Assembly (NCBI RefSeq): GCF_025244745.1
Contig: NZ_CP104213.1
Span: 427,501-491,500 of the forward strand
Length of the DNA: 64,000 nt
From: Deinococcus rubellus
GTDB taxonomy: Bacteria > Deinococcota > Deinococci > Deinococcales > Deinococcaceae
Direction: 5' to 3'
Below the pieces are notes generated by a model that did no database searches, was not told the origin of the DNA, and saw only the letters and a list, made by a program, of their open reading frames with translations. The number at the start of each line of letters is the position of its first letter. Position 1 is the first letter of the stretch. Shown here piece by piece: positions 53,566 to 64,000 of this stretch. Made by a program: the position numbers and the translations under genes.

Positions 53566-55437
53566 ATGACTGTGCCCCACACTTCCTCCTCCGCGCCGCG
53601 CTGCTGGAATGTCATCGTGATCGGTGGCGGGCACGCGGGCATCGAGGCCGCCTGGGCCGCCGCCAAGTTCGGTTCTGTCGCTCTGCTGGTCAGCAACCCG
53701 GCGACCATCGGCAGGATGCCCTGCAACCCGGCAGTGGGCGGCCCAGGTAAGAGCCAGATGGTGTTCGAGATCCAGGCGCTGGGCGGCCTGATGCCCCGCC
53801 TGGCCGACGACACCGCCATTCATACCCGCACCCTCAACGCCAGCAAGGGACCCGCCGTCCAGTCACTGCGGGTGCAAAACGAGCGCGACGCTTACGCCGA
53901 GCGCGCCCAGGAGCTGCTGCTCGACGTGCCCAATCTCCAGATCGTGCGCGGCGAGGCGGCGGACCTGGAGCCAGATGCTCAGGGCTGGCAGGTCGTCACC
54001 ACCGATGGCCGCCGCTTCCAGGCCCGCAGCGTGGTCATTGCGGCGGGTACCTTCCTGCGCGGCCTGACCTGGTACGGCAGACAGTCGCGCGGCGAGGGAA
54101 GGCAGGGCGAGCCGCCGTCGCGCTTCCTCTCGGCTCCATTGGCCCGCGCCGGGCACGTTCTCAAGCGCTACAAGACCGGCACCCCGCCGCGTGTCCGGGC
54201 CGATGCGGTGGACTTTGCCGCATTGCTGGAGATTCCTGCCGATCCCCAGCCGCGCGGTTTTACTGGCCATTCCGGCCCAAACGCCGCCCGCTCCCCCACC
54301 TGGCAGACCCACACTACCCCCGAAACGCACCGGTTGATCCACGAGAACCTTCACGAATCGCCGATGTATGCGGGCGACATCGAAGGCCTGGGGCCGCGCT
54401 ACTGCCCCAGTATCGAGGACAAGGTCGTGCGGTTTGCCCACCATGACCGTCATTTACTGTTCGTCGAACCCGAGGGCCTCGATACCAGTGAGGTGTATTT
54501 ACAGGGCTTTTCGAGCAGCTTGCCGCCCCGCCTGCAAGATCAGCTGGTGCGGACCCTGCCGGGCTTCGAGCGGGCCGTGATCCACCGCTACGCCTACGCC
54601 GTCGAGTACGACGTGGTGGATTCCACCGAGCTGACCCTGCATCTCGAATCGCGCCTCTTGCCAGGTGTGTTTACAGCGGGCCAGCTCAACGGCACCAGTG
54701 GCTACGAGGAGGCGGCGGCTCAGGGGCTGGTTGCGGGCACGGCGGCGGCCCGGCGCGCGCTCGGTTTGCTCCAGGGTCACGGCGACGCCCCGATTGTTTC
54801 CCGTGAAACAAGTTACATCGGCGTCATGCTTGATGATCTGACGCTGAGGGGCAGCGACGAGCCGTACCGGATGATGACCAGCCGCGTCGAACACCGCTTG
54901 CTGATCCGCCAGGATAACGCGGACGAACGGCTGACTGGGCAGGGATTTGAGCTGGGTCTGGTGCCAGAACAGCAACTTGGTCGGGTGCAGGCCAAGTACC
55001 GACGGATCGAGGCGGGCCAGAGCGCCATGGAGGGTCAGCGGTTCCAGGGCCAGCCCGCCGATCAATGGCTGCGCCGCCCTGATTTCAGTCTCGGCGATGT
55101 CGAGGCGATGGGCCTGGACTTGCCTGTCCTGAGTCCTGATGAGCGGGAAGCGCTGGAAATCCGGGTGAAGTACGCCGGGTACATTGAGCGCGCCAAGCGT
55201 CAGCTGGCCGCCGAGGGCCGGGCGCGCGGCCTCAGTTTGAGCGGTGTGGACTACGCGGCGGTGCCGGTACTGTCCAACGAGGCCCGCGAGAAGTTGAGGC
55301 GTGCCCAGCCGCAGACGGTGGCCCAGGCGGCACGCTTGCCGGGTGTACGTCACGCTGACATCTCCAGCTTGCTGATCTATATCAAACAGCATGGTCCCGA
55401 CCAACGCAATCGTGTTTCACGTGAAACATCGTTCTGA
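53566..55437 (+). CDS. mnmG: tRNA uridine 5-carboxymethylaminomethyl modification enzyme MnmG
   Basis: A 623-residue FAD protein that with MnmE modifies the wobble uridine of several tRNAs. The FAD motif is [16 protein letters not shown], and CNPAVGG and the C-terminal helical domain are complete. It lies at the head of the classical origin-side group mnmG-rsmG-parA-parB. Two parS-type sequences lie inside the gene (54795 and 55413), and the second overlaps its last codons. Confidence 0.95.
   Translation: MTVPHTSSSAPRCWNVIVIGGGHAGIEAAWAAAKFGSVALLVSNPATIGRMPCNPAVGGPGKSQMVFEIQALGGLMPRLADDTAIHTRTLNASKGPAVQSLRVQNERDAYAERAQELLLDVPNLQIVRGEAADLEPDAQGWQVVTTDGRRFQARSVVIAAGTFLRGLTWYGRQSRGEGRQGEPPSRFLSAPLARAGHVLKRYKTGTPPRVRADAVDFAALLEIPADPQPRGFTGHSGPNAARSPTWQTHTTPETHRLIHENLHESPMYAGDIEGLGPRYCPSIEDKVVRFAHHDRHLLFVEPEGLDTSEVYLQGFSSSLPPRLQDQLVRTLPGFERAVIHRYAYAVEYDVVDSTELTLHLESRLLPGVFTAGQLNGTSGYEEAAAQGLVAGTAAARRALGLLQGHGDAPIVSRETSYIGVMLDDLTLRGSDEPYRMMTSRVEHRLLIRQDNADERLTGQGFELGLVPEQQLGRVQAKYRRIEAGQSAMEGQRFQGQPADQWLRRPDFSLGDVEAMGLDLPVLSPDEREALEIRVKYAGYIERAKRQLAAEGRARGLSLSGVDYAAVPVLSNEAREKLRRAQPQTVAQAARLPGVRHADISSLLIYIKQHGPDQRNRVSRETSF
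54795..54810. promoter_or_regulatory. parS-like site in mnmG (15/16)
   Basis: TGTTTCCCGTGAAACA, one mismatch to the parS consensus TGTTTCACGTGAAACA. Confidence 0.65.
55413..55428. promoter_or_regulatory. Perfect parS site at the end of mnmG
   Basis: TGTTTCACGTGAAACA, an exact 16-bp palindrome and the canonical ParB-binding centromere sequence. Confidence 0.92.
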
Positions 55438-55496
55438 AAACGGTCTGATGGTGGCCAAAACAAAGCTTCAGGAAGCGAACCATTTGACAGGTGGGC

Positions 55497-55512
55497 TGTT
55501 TCACGTGAAACT
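55497..55512. promoter_or_regulatory. parS site between mnmG and rsmG (15/16)
   Basis: TGTTTCACGTGAAACT, one terminal mismatch to the consensus, in the intergenic gap. Confidence 0.85.
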
Positions 55513-55570
55513 GTGACGGACGAGGCAAGGGCATGGCAAGAGACAAACAATTTCAGTGTGGGGTGCGGTC

Positions 55571-56293
55571 ATGACCCCCGAGGGTGAGGCGCTGCTGTTG
55601 CAGGGTGGCCTCGAATTAGGTCTTGATCTGAGGCCGCATCTGCCTGCGTTCGCCGAACTTCAGGCGGCTTTGCTCGAAGGCAATGCCCAGATGAACCTCA
55701 CAGCCCTGACGGCTGAGCGCGACATCATTCTGAAGCACTTCATTGATTCCCTGACCTGCGGCCTGGATGGCTGGCTCGGCGAGGCAACCCGGTTGCTCGA
55801 TCTCGGCAGCGGCGCGGGCTTTCCAGCGTTGCCACTGGCGATTGTCTATCCGCAGCTCCAGATTCTGGCGGTGGACGCCACCCGCAAGAAGACTGAGTAT
55901 ATCGCCCGCACGGCGGCCCGGCTTCAGCTCGGCCAGGTGCAGGTGCTGGCGAGCCGGGCTGAGAGCCTGGGGCGCGATCCGGCGCACCGCGAACAGTATC
56001 AGCGTGTCGTGACGCGGGCGGTGGCGGCCCTGCCAGTACTGGCAGAACTGGGACTGCCGCTGCTGGAGACTGGCGGCCTGCTGATTGCCCAGAAAGGCCA
56101 GCTCAACCCAGAGGAACTGGAAGCTGGACGCCGGGCGGCTGCCGAGCTGGGCGGCGAGCTGTTTCATGTGAAACAGTTCGAGTTGCCGGTGTCGCACGAC
56201 CCACGCAGCCTGGTGGTGATGCGGAAGCTGGGCACGACGCTGGCCAACTACCCCCGGCGTGAGGGTGTGCCCGGCAAACAACCGCTATTCTGA
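55571..56293 (+). CDS. rsmG: 16S rRNA (guanine-N7) methyltransferase RsmG
   Basis: A 240-residue SAM-dependent methyltransferase that modifies G527 of 16S rRNA. The SAM motif is [17 protein letters not shown], and [20 protein letters not shown] precedes it. The ATG at 55571 is taken over a GTG 5 codons earlier. A parS-like sequence lies inside the coding region at 56160. Confidence 0.94.
   Translation: MTPEGEALLLQGGLELGLDLRPHLPAFAELQAALLEGNAQMNLTALTAERDIILKHFIDSLTCGLDGWLGEATRLLDLGSGAGFPALPLAIVYPQLQILAVDATRKKTEYIARTAARLQLGQVQVLASRAESLGRDPAHREQYQRVVTRAVAALPVLAELGLPLLETGGLLIAQKGQLNPEELEAGRRAAAELGGELFHVKQFELPVSHDPRSLVVMRKLGTTLANYPRREGVPGKQPLF
56160..56175. promoter_or_regulatory. parS-like site in rsmG (15/16)
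   Basis: TGTTTCATGTGAAACA, one central mismatch to the consensus. It is coding sequence for FHVKQ, so the site constrains codon choice. Confidence 0.65.
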
Positions 56294-56350
56294 AGGCGGC
56301 GGTCAGGTCGGATCATCCGCCTGCCCTGAAGGTGACGATGTGAAGATGAA

Positions 56351-57929
<1,579 letters not shown>

Positions 57930-57951
57930 GCGCCCGCAAAGTAAATGGAAA

Positions 57952-57979
57952 GGGCCGCCCGGCATGATCGGGGCGGCCC
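57952..57979 (-). terminator. Terminator between parB and the VanW gene
   Basis: 9-bp perfect stem GGGCCGCCC / GGGCGGCCC with a 10-nt loop. The T-run (TTT) is on the minus-strand side, so it mainly serves the VanW gene; it may also stop parB transcripts. Confidence 0.65.
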
Positions 57980-57997
57980 AGTTCCAATACGGTTCGT

Positions 57998-59347
57998 TCA
58001 GCGGCCAACTGTGAAGATGTTCGGCCAGGGACGGTAGCTGCTTTTCAGGGTGTCCTGCTTGAAGGTCTTGCCGTTCCGCACAAACAGGCGGTCCACCTCG
58101 ATCACTGCGCCCTGGGCCGCCCAGTCTACCTGCTTGCGTTCGCCTTTTTTGAGGGTGGCGTCGGTGATGATCTTGTCGGGCGGTGAGGGCGTGGTGCTGA
58201 GGATGCGCGGCTCCTGCACCTGCACGTCGAAATCGCGCGCCTTGCCGAACACCCGCACCACCAGCAGCTTCTGGGCATCGTCCCAGTCGGACTGGAACCA
58301 CAGTGCGCCGCCGGTGTCGTTGGCAAAGCGCAGGTCCTGGCTGGGCTGGTAGATGGTGGCGTCCAGGCCCTGCGGATCGTAGTAATAGACCTGATAGCTG
58401 TGGTTGCGCCGCTCGGTAATCGGCAGGCCAGCACCGTAGAGCGCCCGGAACACGGTGGTGCTGACCTGACAGATGCCGCCGCCGATACCCGATGCGGTGC
58501 GCTCTCCGGCAATTACCAGGCCAGTCACGAAGCCTGCCCTGGTCGTGATCGGCCCCAGCATCCGGTTGAAGGAGAAAGTGTCGCCCTCGAACAACTTGTC
58601 CTGAAAGGCCTGTGTGCCCACGTGAATGTTGGTGATGCGGGCCGGGCTGGAGCCGTCGTAGCCGGTCTGACCGCCTGCCAGAAACGCTGTAATTCCACGT
58701 GAAACAAAGTAATCGAGGGTACGCTTTGGGGCGACGCTGCCGGTGGGTATCAGCTTGATCAGGGTGGTCTGTCCATCTTTGAGGGCCGCTGCCAGGGTGC
58801 TGCGGGCTGCTGCCGCGTCTACCGTGAAGCTGTTGTGCTGCACGATGGCCCACTGTCCGTCTGGCTGGACCTCGAAGCGGGCATCTCGGGCCGGGCCGGT
58901 GACGCGGCTGAGGAGCGCCTTGAGGTCGGCGTCCAGGCTGGCTGTCACCTTGCCCTGGGCGCGCAACTGCACCAGACGCTCCGGAGGAATGATCAGCGTC
59001 TCACGGTAGGGGAGGCTGGTTTTCTTGCCGTCCACCACGGCGGGAAAGCTGGCCTCGAAGCGCAGGGTCAGGCTGTCGGTGGCCTTTGGCTTGGGCGCGG
59101 CAGATACGGGCTTGACGGGCACCGCTGGAGCGGGAGCAGGCTGTGCTGGTGTGACTGCCGGGGGCGTGACTGCCGGGGCGGTATTCGCCGGAGTGGGCGC
59201 AGGCTCCGCCGAAGGGAGTTGCGGCGGCGACTCCGGCGCGGTGGGGGAGGGGAGAGGTGTGGGGGGAATCTCCTGGGCGTGGATCAGTGGCGAGGCAAGC
59301 AGCGCCAGTGTGAGCAGCAGGGAAGCGGAAAGGAAAACGCGCGGCAT
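57998..59347 (-). CDS. Secreted VanW-family protein
   Basis: A 449-residue protein with a signal peptide (about 1-24, cut after IHAQ) and a Pro/Ala-rich linker to about 85. A VanW domain follows (about 240-345; [28 protein letters not shown]), and then a G5-like end domain (about 360-440). VanW domains occur in envelope proteins linked to peptidoglycan; the exact role is not known. A weak parS-like half-site (58691-58706) lies inside the gene. Confidence 0.85.
   Translation of the reverse strand: MPRVFLSASLLLTLALLASPLIHAQEIPPTPLPSPTAPESPPQLPSAEPAPTPANTAPAVTPPAVTPAQPAPAPAVPVKPVSAAPKPKATDSLTLRFEASFPAVVDGKKTSLPYRETLIIPPERLVQLRAQGKVTASLDADLKALLSRVTGPARDARFEVQPDGQWAIVQHNSFTVDAAAARSTLAAALKDGQTTLIKLIPTGSVAPKRTLDYFVSRGITAFLAGGQTGYDGSSPARITNIHVGTQAFQDKLFEGDTFSFNRMLGPITTRAGFVTGLVIAGERTASGIGGGICQVSTTVFRALYGAGLPITERRNHSYQVYYYDPQGLDATIYQPSQDLRFANDTGGALWFQSDWDDAQKLLVVRVFGKARDFDVQVQEPRILSTTPSPPDKIITDATLKKGERKQVDWAAQGAVIEVDRLFVRNGKTFKQDTLKSSYRPWPNIFTVGR
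58691..58706. promoter_or_regulatory. Degenerate parS-like half-site in the VanW gene (13/16)
   Basis: AATTCCACGTGAAACA matches one full half of parS (CACGTGAAACA) but has three mismatches on the other side. Confidence 0.35.
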
Positions 59348-59467
59348 GGGCAGAGTATTTCACGGTGTCGGCGCAGAAACGTGATGGCGGCTGGGCCAGT
59401 GTGTAAAAGCAAAGCGGGCCAGCCCACACCGACCCGCCCGCTGACCCATACCACTCAGCTCACTGCT

Positions 59468-61129
59468 TCAGTCCACCAGCAGCGGAATCAGCACCGGGTT
59501 GCGGCCCGTTACCTTGCGGACAAACCGCCTGACTGCTCCGTACATGTCGTCGCGGATGTCTTCCAGGCGCTTCTTCTCGCGGGTGCCCTGCTCAACGGCT
59601 TCCAGCGCCACCTTGCGGATCTGGTTTTCGAGTTCGCGGTTGCTGCGCACAAAGCCGCGCGACACCAATTCGATGTGCGGGGTGGGGTGCAGCACCGCCG
59701 TGATGATCAGCACGCCTTCCTGGCTCATGCTCATGCGGTCCATGATGATGTCGTCGCTGATGTCGCCGACGCCCAGGCCGTCCACGTAGACAGCCCCTGC
59801 GGGAACGGTGCCCACCACCTTGAAGTCGTCCGGGGTCAGCTTGACGATGTCGCCGTTCTTGGCGACCAGGGTGCGCTGCGGCGGGCGGGTCGCCGTCTGG
59901 GCCAGGCGGGCGTGGTTGATCTGGTGACGCGGCTCGCCGTGCCAGGGCAAAAAGTACTTGGGCCGGGCCAGATTGAGAATGTGGAGTTGCTCCTCGCGGC
60001 TGCCGTGCCCGGAAGCGTGGACTTTCTGGTTGGGCGGATACAGCACGTCCACACCGATCTCGTAGAGCCGGTTAATGACGGTGTTGACCGCTTCCTCGTT
60101 GCCGGGAATCGGGCTGCTCGACAGGATGACGGTGTCGCCGCGCTTGAGGGCGATCTTGGCGTGGTTGCCGAAGGCCAGGCGAGAGAGCACGCTCATCGGC
60201 TGGCCCTGCGAACCGGTGCAGATGTAGAGCACCTGCGAGTCTTGCAGATCACCCACCTCATCACTGGTCACCAGCGGATCTCTGAACTCCATATAACCAA
60301 GCTGCTGTGAGACCTGGGCGTACTTGAGCATGCTGCGGCCTTCCATGATGACCCGGCGGCCCAGCTTCTCGGCGCTGCGGACGATGTTCTGCACCCGGTG
60401 GGTCTGCGAGGCGAAGGTCGTGATAAAGACCCGCCCGCGTGCCGCCTTGATCAGCGCTTCCAGGTTCTCGGCCACCTCGGCTTCACTGGTCGACCAGCCG
60501 GGGCGCTCAGCGTTGGTGCTGTCGGAGATGAGGAGCAGCACGCCCTCATCCCCGGCTTTCTCGATGCGGTCGAGCTGGCTGAGCTTGCCGTCGGTGGGCG
60601 TGCGGTCAATCTTGAAGTCGCCGGTGTGCACGACCTTGCCGACGGGCGTGGTCAAGATGTAACCCATGTTGTCGGGAATCGAGTGGGTGATGCGGAAGAA
60701 ATCGACCACGAAATGCTGCCCGATACGGACCTGGGCATCAAGTTCGACCTCGCGCAGATCGGTGTCGGCTTCCTTGATGCCGAACTCGCTGAGCTTCTCG
60801 CGCAACAGTCCCAGGGTCAGCGCAGCGCTGTACATCGGCACGCGCGGCAGCCGGGGCATGATGTAGGGCAGCGAGCCGATGTGGTCCTCGTGGCCGTGCG
60901 TCAGAATCCAGCCCTTGATCAGCCCGGCGTGTTCCTGAAGATAGTCGATCTTGGGAATGATCAGGTCGATGCCGAGCTGGTGGGCCTCGGGAAAGGCCAG
61001 GCCGCCGTCGACGACCAGAATCTCGTCGCCGTAGCGGTAGGCGAACATGTTCTTGCCGATTTCGCCCATGCCGCCTAAAGGAATGATCTCCAGGGCGTCG
61101 GCGTTGGGGTTGGGGTTGAGGTTGGTCAT
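59468..61129 (-). CDS. rnj: Ribonuclease J
   Basis: A 553-residue metallo-beta-lactamase-fold RNase. The zinc motif HGHEDH is at 78-83, with further metal residues in HTGDFKID and HASGHGS. The beta-CASP domain and the C-terminal domain are both present. The enzyme acts as endo- and 5'-exonuclease in RNA decay and processing. GGAGCAGG precedes the ATG. Confidence 0.95.
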   Translation of the reverse strand: MTNLNPNPNADALEIIPLGGMGEIGKNMFAYRYGDEILVVDGGLAFPEAHQLGIDLIIPKIDYLQEHAGLIKGWILTHGHEDHIGSLPYIMPRLPRVPMYSAALTLGLLREKLSEFGIKEADTDLREVELDAQVRIGQHFVVDFFRITHSIPDNMGYILTTPVGKVVHTGDFKIDRTPTDGKLSQLDRIEKAGDEGVLLLISDSTNAERPGWSTSEAEVAENLEALIKAARGRVFITTFASQTHRVQNIVRSAEKLGRRVIMEGRSMLKYAQVSQQLGYMEFRDPLVTSDEVGDLQDSQVLYICTGSQGQPMSVLSRLAFGNHAKIALKRGDTVILSSSPIPGNEEAVNTVINRLYEIGVDVLYPPNQKVHASGHGSREEQLHILNLARPKYFLPWHGEPRHQINHARLAQTATRPPQRTLVAKNGDIVKLTPDDFKVVGTVPAGAVYVDGLGVGDISDDIIMDRMSMSQEGVLIITAVLHPTPHIELVSRGFVRSNRELENQIRKVALEAVEQGTREKKRLEDIRDDMYGAVRRFVRKVTGRNPVLIPLLVD

Positions 61130-61471
61130 CCTGCTCCTTGTGCCCAGCCAGTTGAGGGCCGGGGTGGGTGAACTTGGGTTTCGGCCAAAGCCGGAGATGC
61201 CGGGTCGGGGGAGAAATCAAATCAAAAGAACTGCTTAAAGCGTTGCTGTTTCCTGTTTCAAAGAATGCGGTTCAAGTCAAAGCCTGCACGAAAACAATGA
61301 AGAGGCATCCGCAGATGCAGTGGTGTCAGACTAACACGAACCCGGCGGCAGCGCGGCGATCCACCCGTCTGTTGATCCCTTTCTCCCCTGCGAAGCCGCC
61401 CGCCTCACCCGGCTATTTCGTGAGACGCCCCATTCCGCAGGAAACTGTGGCGTCTCAGGTACAATGTCCAG
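61130..61471. other. Divergent gap between RNase J and the DrRRA-like gene
   Basis: About 340 nt without a recognised gene. The stretch near 61210-61310 is unusually AT-rich for this genome (runs like AAATCAAATCAAAAG and GAAAACAATGAAG), so it probably holds the RNase J promoter. The right end has the -10 box for the next gene. TTGACTTGAAC on the minus strand (near 61280) is a possible -35. Confidence 0.4.
61460..61465 (+). promoter_or_regulatory. -10 box TACAAT for the DrRRA-like gene
   Basis: TACAAT lies 6 nt before the GTG at 61472 and is the best match to TATAAT among the leaderless starts here. Confidence 0.55.
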
Positions 61472-62137
61472 GTGACCCGCCAACGCATCCTTGTGATCGA
61501 GGACGACCTCGATATTGCCAACGTGCTGCGCCTCGACCTGACCGACGCGGGCTTTGAGATCGACCATGCCGACACAGCCATGACTGGCCTGATCAAAGCA
61601 CGCGAAGAGCCGCCCGAACTCATTCTCCTCGACCTGGGCCTGCCGGATTTCGACGGCGGTGACGTGGTCCAGCGCTTGCGCAAGAACAGCACCGTGCCAG
61701 TCATCGTGCTCACGGCCCGCGACACTGTTGAGGAGCGGGTGCGTTTGCTCGGCCTGGGAGCCGACGACTACGTCATCAAGCCGTTTCACCCCGACGAACT
61801 GCTGGCCCGCATCAAGGTGCAGCTTCGCCAGCGCGGCTCCGAGAGCCTGACACTGGGTGACCTCGAACTCGACCCGCAAAAAAGATTGGTGCGCTACAAG
61901 GGAGAGGAGTTGCGGCTCTCGCCCAAGGAGTTCGACATTCTGGCACTCCTGATTCGCCAGCCGGGCCGGGTCTACTCGCGCCAGGAAATCGGGCAAGACA
62001 TCTGGCAGGGCCGGTTGCCTGAAGGCAGCAACGTCGTGGACGTGCATATGGCCAATCTGCGCGCCAAGCTGCGCGACCTCGACGGCTACGGCCTGCTGCG
62101 GACCGTACGTGGCGTGGGCTACGCGCTGCGGAGCTGA
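61472..62137 (+). CDS. drRRA: OmpR/PhoB-type response regulator resembling DrRRA
   Basis: A 221-residue regulator. The receiver domain has D54 (LILLDLGLPDFDGG) and K in VIKPFHP. The winged-helix DNA-binding domain has LSPKEFDILALLIRQPGRVYSR and ends NLRAKLRDLDGYGLLRTVRG. The sequence strongly resembles what I recall of DrRRA, the Deinococcus radiodurans regulator needed for radiation and oxidative-stress resistance. No sensor kinase gene is adjacent; the next gene is a single-domain regulator. Confidence 0.85.
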   Translation: MTRQRILVIEDDLDIANVLRLDLTDAGFEIDHADTAMTGLIKAREEPPELILLDLGLPDFDGGDVVQRLRKNSTVPVIVLTARDTVEERVRLLGLGADDYVIKPFHPDELLARIKVQLRQRGSESLTLGDLELDPQKRLVRYKGEELRLSPKEFDILALLIRQPGRVYSRQEIGQDIWQGRLPEGSNVVDVHMANLRAKLRDLDGYGLLRTVRGVGYALRS

Positions 62138-62292
62138 GGGCGTTCATATCTCGCAGTCCGAGTGAACCGGACGGGCTTCACAAAACTCGGGCCAAGCTGA
62201 CAATCTCCTCACCAACAGGCGTTTATCTTGAGGCAATGTTGATTTGGATCACCCTGTACATGGGCGCTGCGCTGCCGCGTGCCGGAGGCTGA

Positions 62293-62739
62293 ATGGAAAC
62301 CTCCAGGCGCGTCGGGCCGCTGCATGTTCTGCTGATTGAGGACAGTGAGGCCGACATCGATCTGATCCGGACAGCATTCGGTGAGGTTCAGCGTGCCCAC
62401 TCGCCCATTGAACTGCACGTGGCGCGTGACGGTGCTCAGGCCCGCGCCGCGTTGGCCCGCGACCCCCGCATCGCCCTGGTGCTGCTCGACGGCGCGCTGC
62501 CCGGCGAGGACGGTCTGCACTGGCTCTCGGCGCTCAAGGCCCACGATGATGTGAGCCTGCGCCGCCTGCCGGTGGTGATGCTCAGCGGCAGCGACACCGA
62601 GGAGGAGATTCGCAGCGCCTACCACGCCCACGCCAGCGCCTACCTGATCAAGCCCAGCGATCCCGACGGCTTGCGGCAAATGGTGGGCGCGCTGGTACAG
62701 TTCTGGGGCCAGGTGGCCCGGCTGCCCAACCGCCTGTAG
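62293..62739 (+). CDS. Single-domain (CheY/Rcp1-like) response regulator
   Basis: A 148-residue stand-alone receiver domain with acidic pocket (IEDSEADI), phosphoacceptor D66 (VLLDGALPGEDG) and Lys in LIKPSDPDG. The longer loops are like Rcp1, the cyanobacterial phytochrome partner. It has no output domain and probably relays phosphate or binds another protein. GGAGG lies 4 nt before the ATG, a short spacing. Its closeness to the DrRRA-like gene suggests a functional link but is not proof. Confidence 0.88.
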   Translation: METSRRVGPLHVLLIEDSEADIDLIRTAFGEVQRAHSPIELHVARDGAQARAALARDPRIALVLLDGALPGEDGLHWLSALKAHDDVSLRRLPVVMLSGSDTEEEIRSAYHAHASAYLIKPSDPDGLRQMVGALVQFWGQVARLPNRL

Positions 62740-62791
62740 TCAGGCGAAAGGTTCTGCTTTTCTGACTTCTCTTCCTGTGCGCCGCTGCCGT

Positions 62792-62797
62792 CATACT
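62792..62797 (+). promoter_or_regulatory. -10 box CATACT before the antiporter leader ORF
   Basis: CATACT lies 6 nt before the ATG at 62804. Confidence 0.4.
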
Positions 62798-62803
62798 GCG
62801 GTC

Positions 62804-62848
62804 ATGACTTCAGTCTCGCTGCCGTCTGACTGGAAGGCCGCAAGGTGA
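62804..62848 (+). CDS. Possible 14-residue leader peptide coupled to the antiporter
   Basis: ATG at 62804, with a leaderless-type -10 box upstream, opens a frame MTSVSLPSDWKAAR. Its TGA overlaps the GTG start of the antiporter (GTGA). The peptide may couple or tune antiporter translation. The evidence is only the start signals and the exact overlap. Confidence 0.4.
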   Translation: MTSVSLPSDWKAAR

Positions 62849-64000
62849 ACAGCGGTCTGTACATCCTGATCGCGGGCGCACTGCTGCTGGCCAGCATCGT
62901 CGGCAGTAAGGCGTCGGGGCGGCTGGGCGTGCCGGGACTGCTGCTCTTTCTGGGCGTGGGCATGCTGGCAGGCAGCGACGGTCCCGGCGGCATCGAGTTC
63001 AGCAATTACCTGTTCGCGCAGTGGGCCGGAACGGTGGCGCTGTGCTTCATCCTGTTTCAGGGTGGCCTAAGTACCGAGTGGTCGCTGGTGCGCCCGGTGC
63101 TGAAAAAGAGCCTGTCGCTGGCAACGCTGGGCGTGCTGCTCAGCACCGGGGTCATGGGCGCGTTCGCCCACCTCGCCTTCGGGCTGCCCTGGCTGAGTGC
63201 CCTGCTGCTGGGCGCGGTGGTCAGTTCCACCGACGCCAGCGCCGTATTCACCGTACTCAAGGAACGCCGCCTGGGCTTACGGGGCGAAATTACCCCGCTG
63301 CTCGAACTCGAATCCGGTGGCAACGACCCGATGGCCGTTTTCCTGACGCTGGGCCTGATTGCGCTGATCCAGGACCCTGGACAGAGCGTGCTGGGCCTTG
63401 CGCCACAGTTTCTCCGGGAGATGCTGCTGGGGGCGCTGCTCGGTTACGGTTTGGGCCGGGCCAGCCTGTGGGCCATCAACAAGCTGAATTTGCAGTTCGA
63501 GGGCCTTTACTCGGTGATGCTGATCGCGCTGGCGCTGATGACCTACGGCGCGGCGGCCAGCTTGCACGGCAGCGGCTTTCTGGCGGTCTATATCGCCGGG
63601 CTGGTGATCGGCAACGCCGACTTCATCCACAAGCGCAGCGTGCTCGATTTCCTCGACGGTCTGGCCTGGCTGATGCAGATCGGGATGTTCCTGATGCTGG
63701 GCCTGCTGGTCAATCCGCACGAGCTGCTGCCCACCGCCGGGCTGGCGCTGGCCTGCGCACTGGTGCTGGTGTTCGTGGCCCGGCCCGTCAGCGTGTATCT
63801 CAGTCTGGCCGCCTCGCAGATGCCCAAGCGCGACAAGAGCATGGTGGCCTGGGTGGGGCTGCGCGGCGCGGTGCCGATTGTGCTGGCGACCTTCCCACTG
63901 CTGGCGGGCGTGCCAAATGCCAACCTGCTTTTCAATGCGGTGTTCTTCATCGTGCTGACCAGTGTGCTGCTGCAAGGCACCACCCTGACGCTGGTGGCGC
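62845..64000 (+). CDS. CPA1/CPA2-type cation:proton antiporter, 5' part
   Basis: The first 385 residues of a membrane antiporter that run off the window edge. There are many hydrophobic helices. The ion-site segments SSTDASAVFTVLKE and LELESGGNDPMAVFLTLG are those of NhaP2/CvrA-like potassium/proton or sodium/proton exchangers. The pore end VGLRGAVPIVLATFPLL is also present. GTG 62845 has GGAAGG 7 nt upstream and overlaps a short leader ORF. Regulatory C-terminal domains (TrkA_C) cannot be seen because the gene is cut. Confidence 0.88.
   Translation, partial: MNSGLYILIAGALLLASIVGSKASGRLGVPGLLLFLGVGMLAGSDGPGGIEFSNYLFAQWAGTVALCFILFQGGLSTEWSLVRPVLKKSLSLATLGVLLSTGVMGAFAHLAFGLPWLSALLLGAVVSSTDASAVFTVLKERRLGLRGEITPLLELESGGNDPMAVFLTLGLIALIQDPGQSVLGLAPQFLREMLLGALLGYGLGRASLWAINKLNLQFEGLYSVMLIALALMTYGAAASLHGSGFLAVYIAGLVIGNADFIHKRSVLDFLDGLAWLMQIGMFLMLGLLVNPHELLPTAGLALACALVLVFVARPVSVYLSLAASQMPKRDKSMVAWVGLRGAVPIVLATFPLLAGVPNANLLFNAVFFIVLTSVLLQGTTLTLVA

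Overview
The window reads as a chromosomal segment of a Deinococcus species. It is GC-rich with strong third-position GC bias. It carries a response regulator that looks like the Deinococcus radiation-response regulator DrRRA, uvrB, a parS/parAB/mnmG/rsmG block, RNase J, a VanW-family protein and several Deinococcus-type hypothetical families. Many genes start only 5-7 nt after a TANNNT box (often TAGACT), the arrangement of leaderless transcripts that are common in this genus. The species cannot be fixed from the sequence alone. No rRNA, tRNA or CRISPR array was seen.

Layout. 1-1.8 kb: end of a secreted protein and a MoxR/ChlI-like AAA ATPase. 2.1-7.2 kb: a nucleoside-type ABC importer (ATPase, two permeases, BMP lipoprotein-like binding protein) with a palindromic repeat inside the operon. 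7.3-12 kb: coaBC-rpoZ, two CorA-type Mg channels and a fluoride channel. 12.3-18.5 kb: xseA, csaB with a DUF5693 membrane protein, uridine kinase and an amino-acid-dehydrogenase homologue that lacks the catalytic lysine. 18.9-22.6 kb: an E2-acyltransferase-like protein, purA and folE. 22.7-28 kb: two dienelactone-hydrolase-family enzymes, DUF1684, P1 peptidase, a nonsense-interrupted Nudix gene and an aldo/keto reductase. 28.1-37.8 kb: dnaE and uvrB flank a small accessory island. The island holds a type II restriction gene split by an IS66-family element, its convergent C5-methyltransferase and a small ribbon-helix-helix-like gene. 37.9-43.3 kb: a Yip1-family protein, a transglutaminase/alpha-E/ATP-grasp operon and a nucleoside hydrolase. 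43.3-46.3 kb: DUF7079, two GyrI-like paralogues (one fused to a MerR domain) and a frameshifted membrane metallopeptidase-like gene. 46.3-51.9 kb: a seven-gene overlapping operon (ABC exporter, DesK/DesR-like two-component system, VOC protein, ornithine-cyclodeaminase-like protein). 52-64 kb: a putative Rad52-fold protein, a phosphoesterase, mnmG-rsmG-parA-parB with embedded parS sites, vanW, RNase J, DrRRA-like regulator, a CheY-like regulator and a cation/proton antiporter cut by the window end.

How the parts fit. Nucleoside uptake (ABC importer), cleavage (nucleoside hydrolase), phosphorylation (udk) and purine synthesis (purA) form a nucleotide-supply theme, next to replication and repair genes (dnaE, uvrB, xseA, parAB). 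The clearest unusual signals are five. (1) The restriction gene can be rebuilt exactly from an IS66 target duplication. (2) Several enzyme homologues lack canonical catalytic residues (CoaBC without cysteine, a dehydrogenase without its lysine, an E2-like protein without the HxxxDG motif). (3) The MerR-GyrI gene has a strong internal ribosome site that could make a stand-alone effector domain. (4) parS sites lie in mnmG/rsmG. (5) A DdrO-type motif candidate lies just upstream of the uvrB -10 box.
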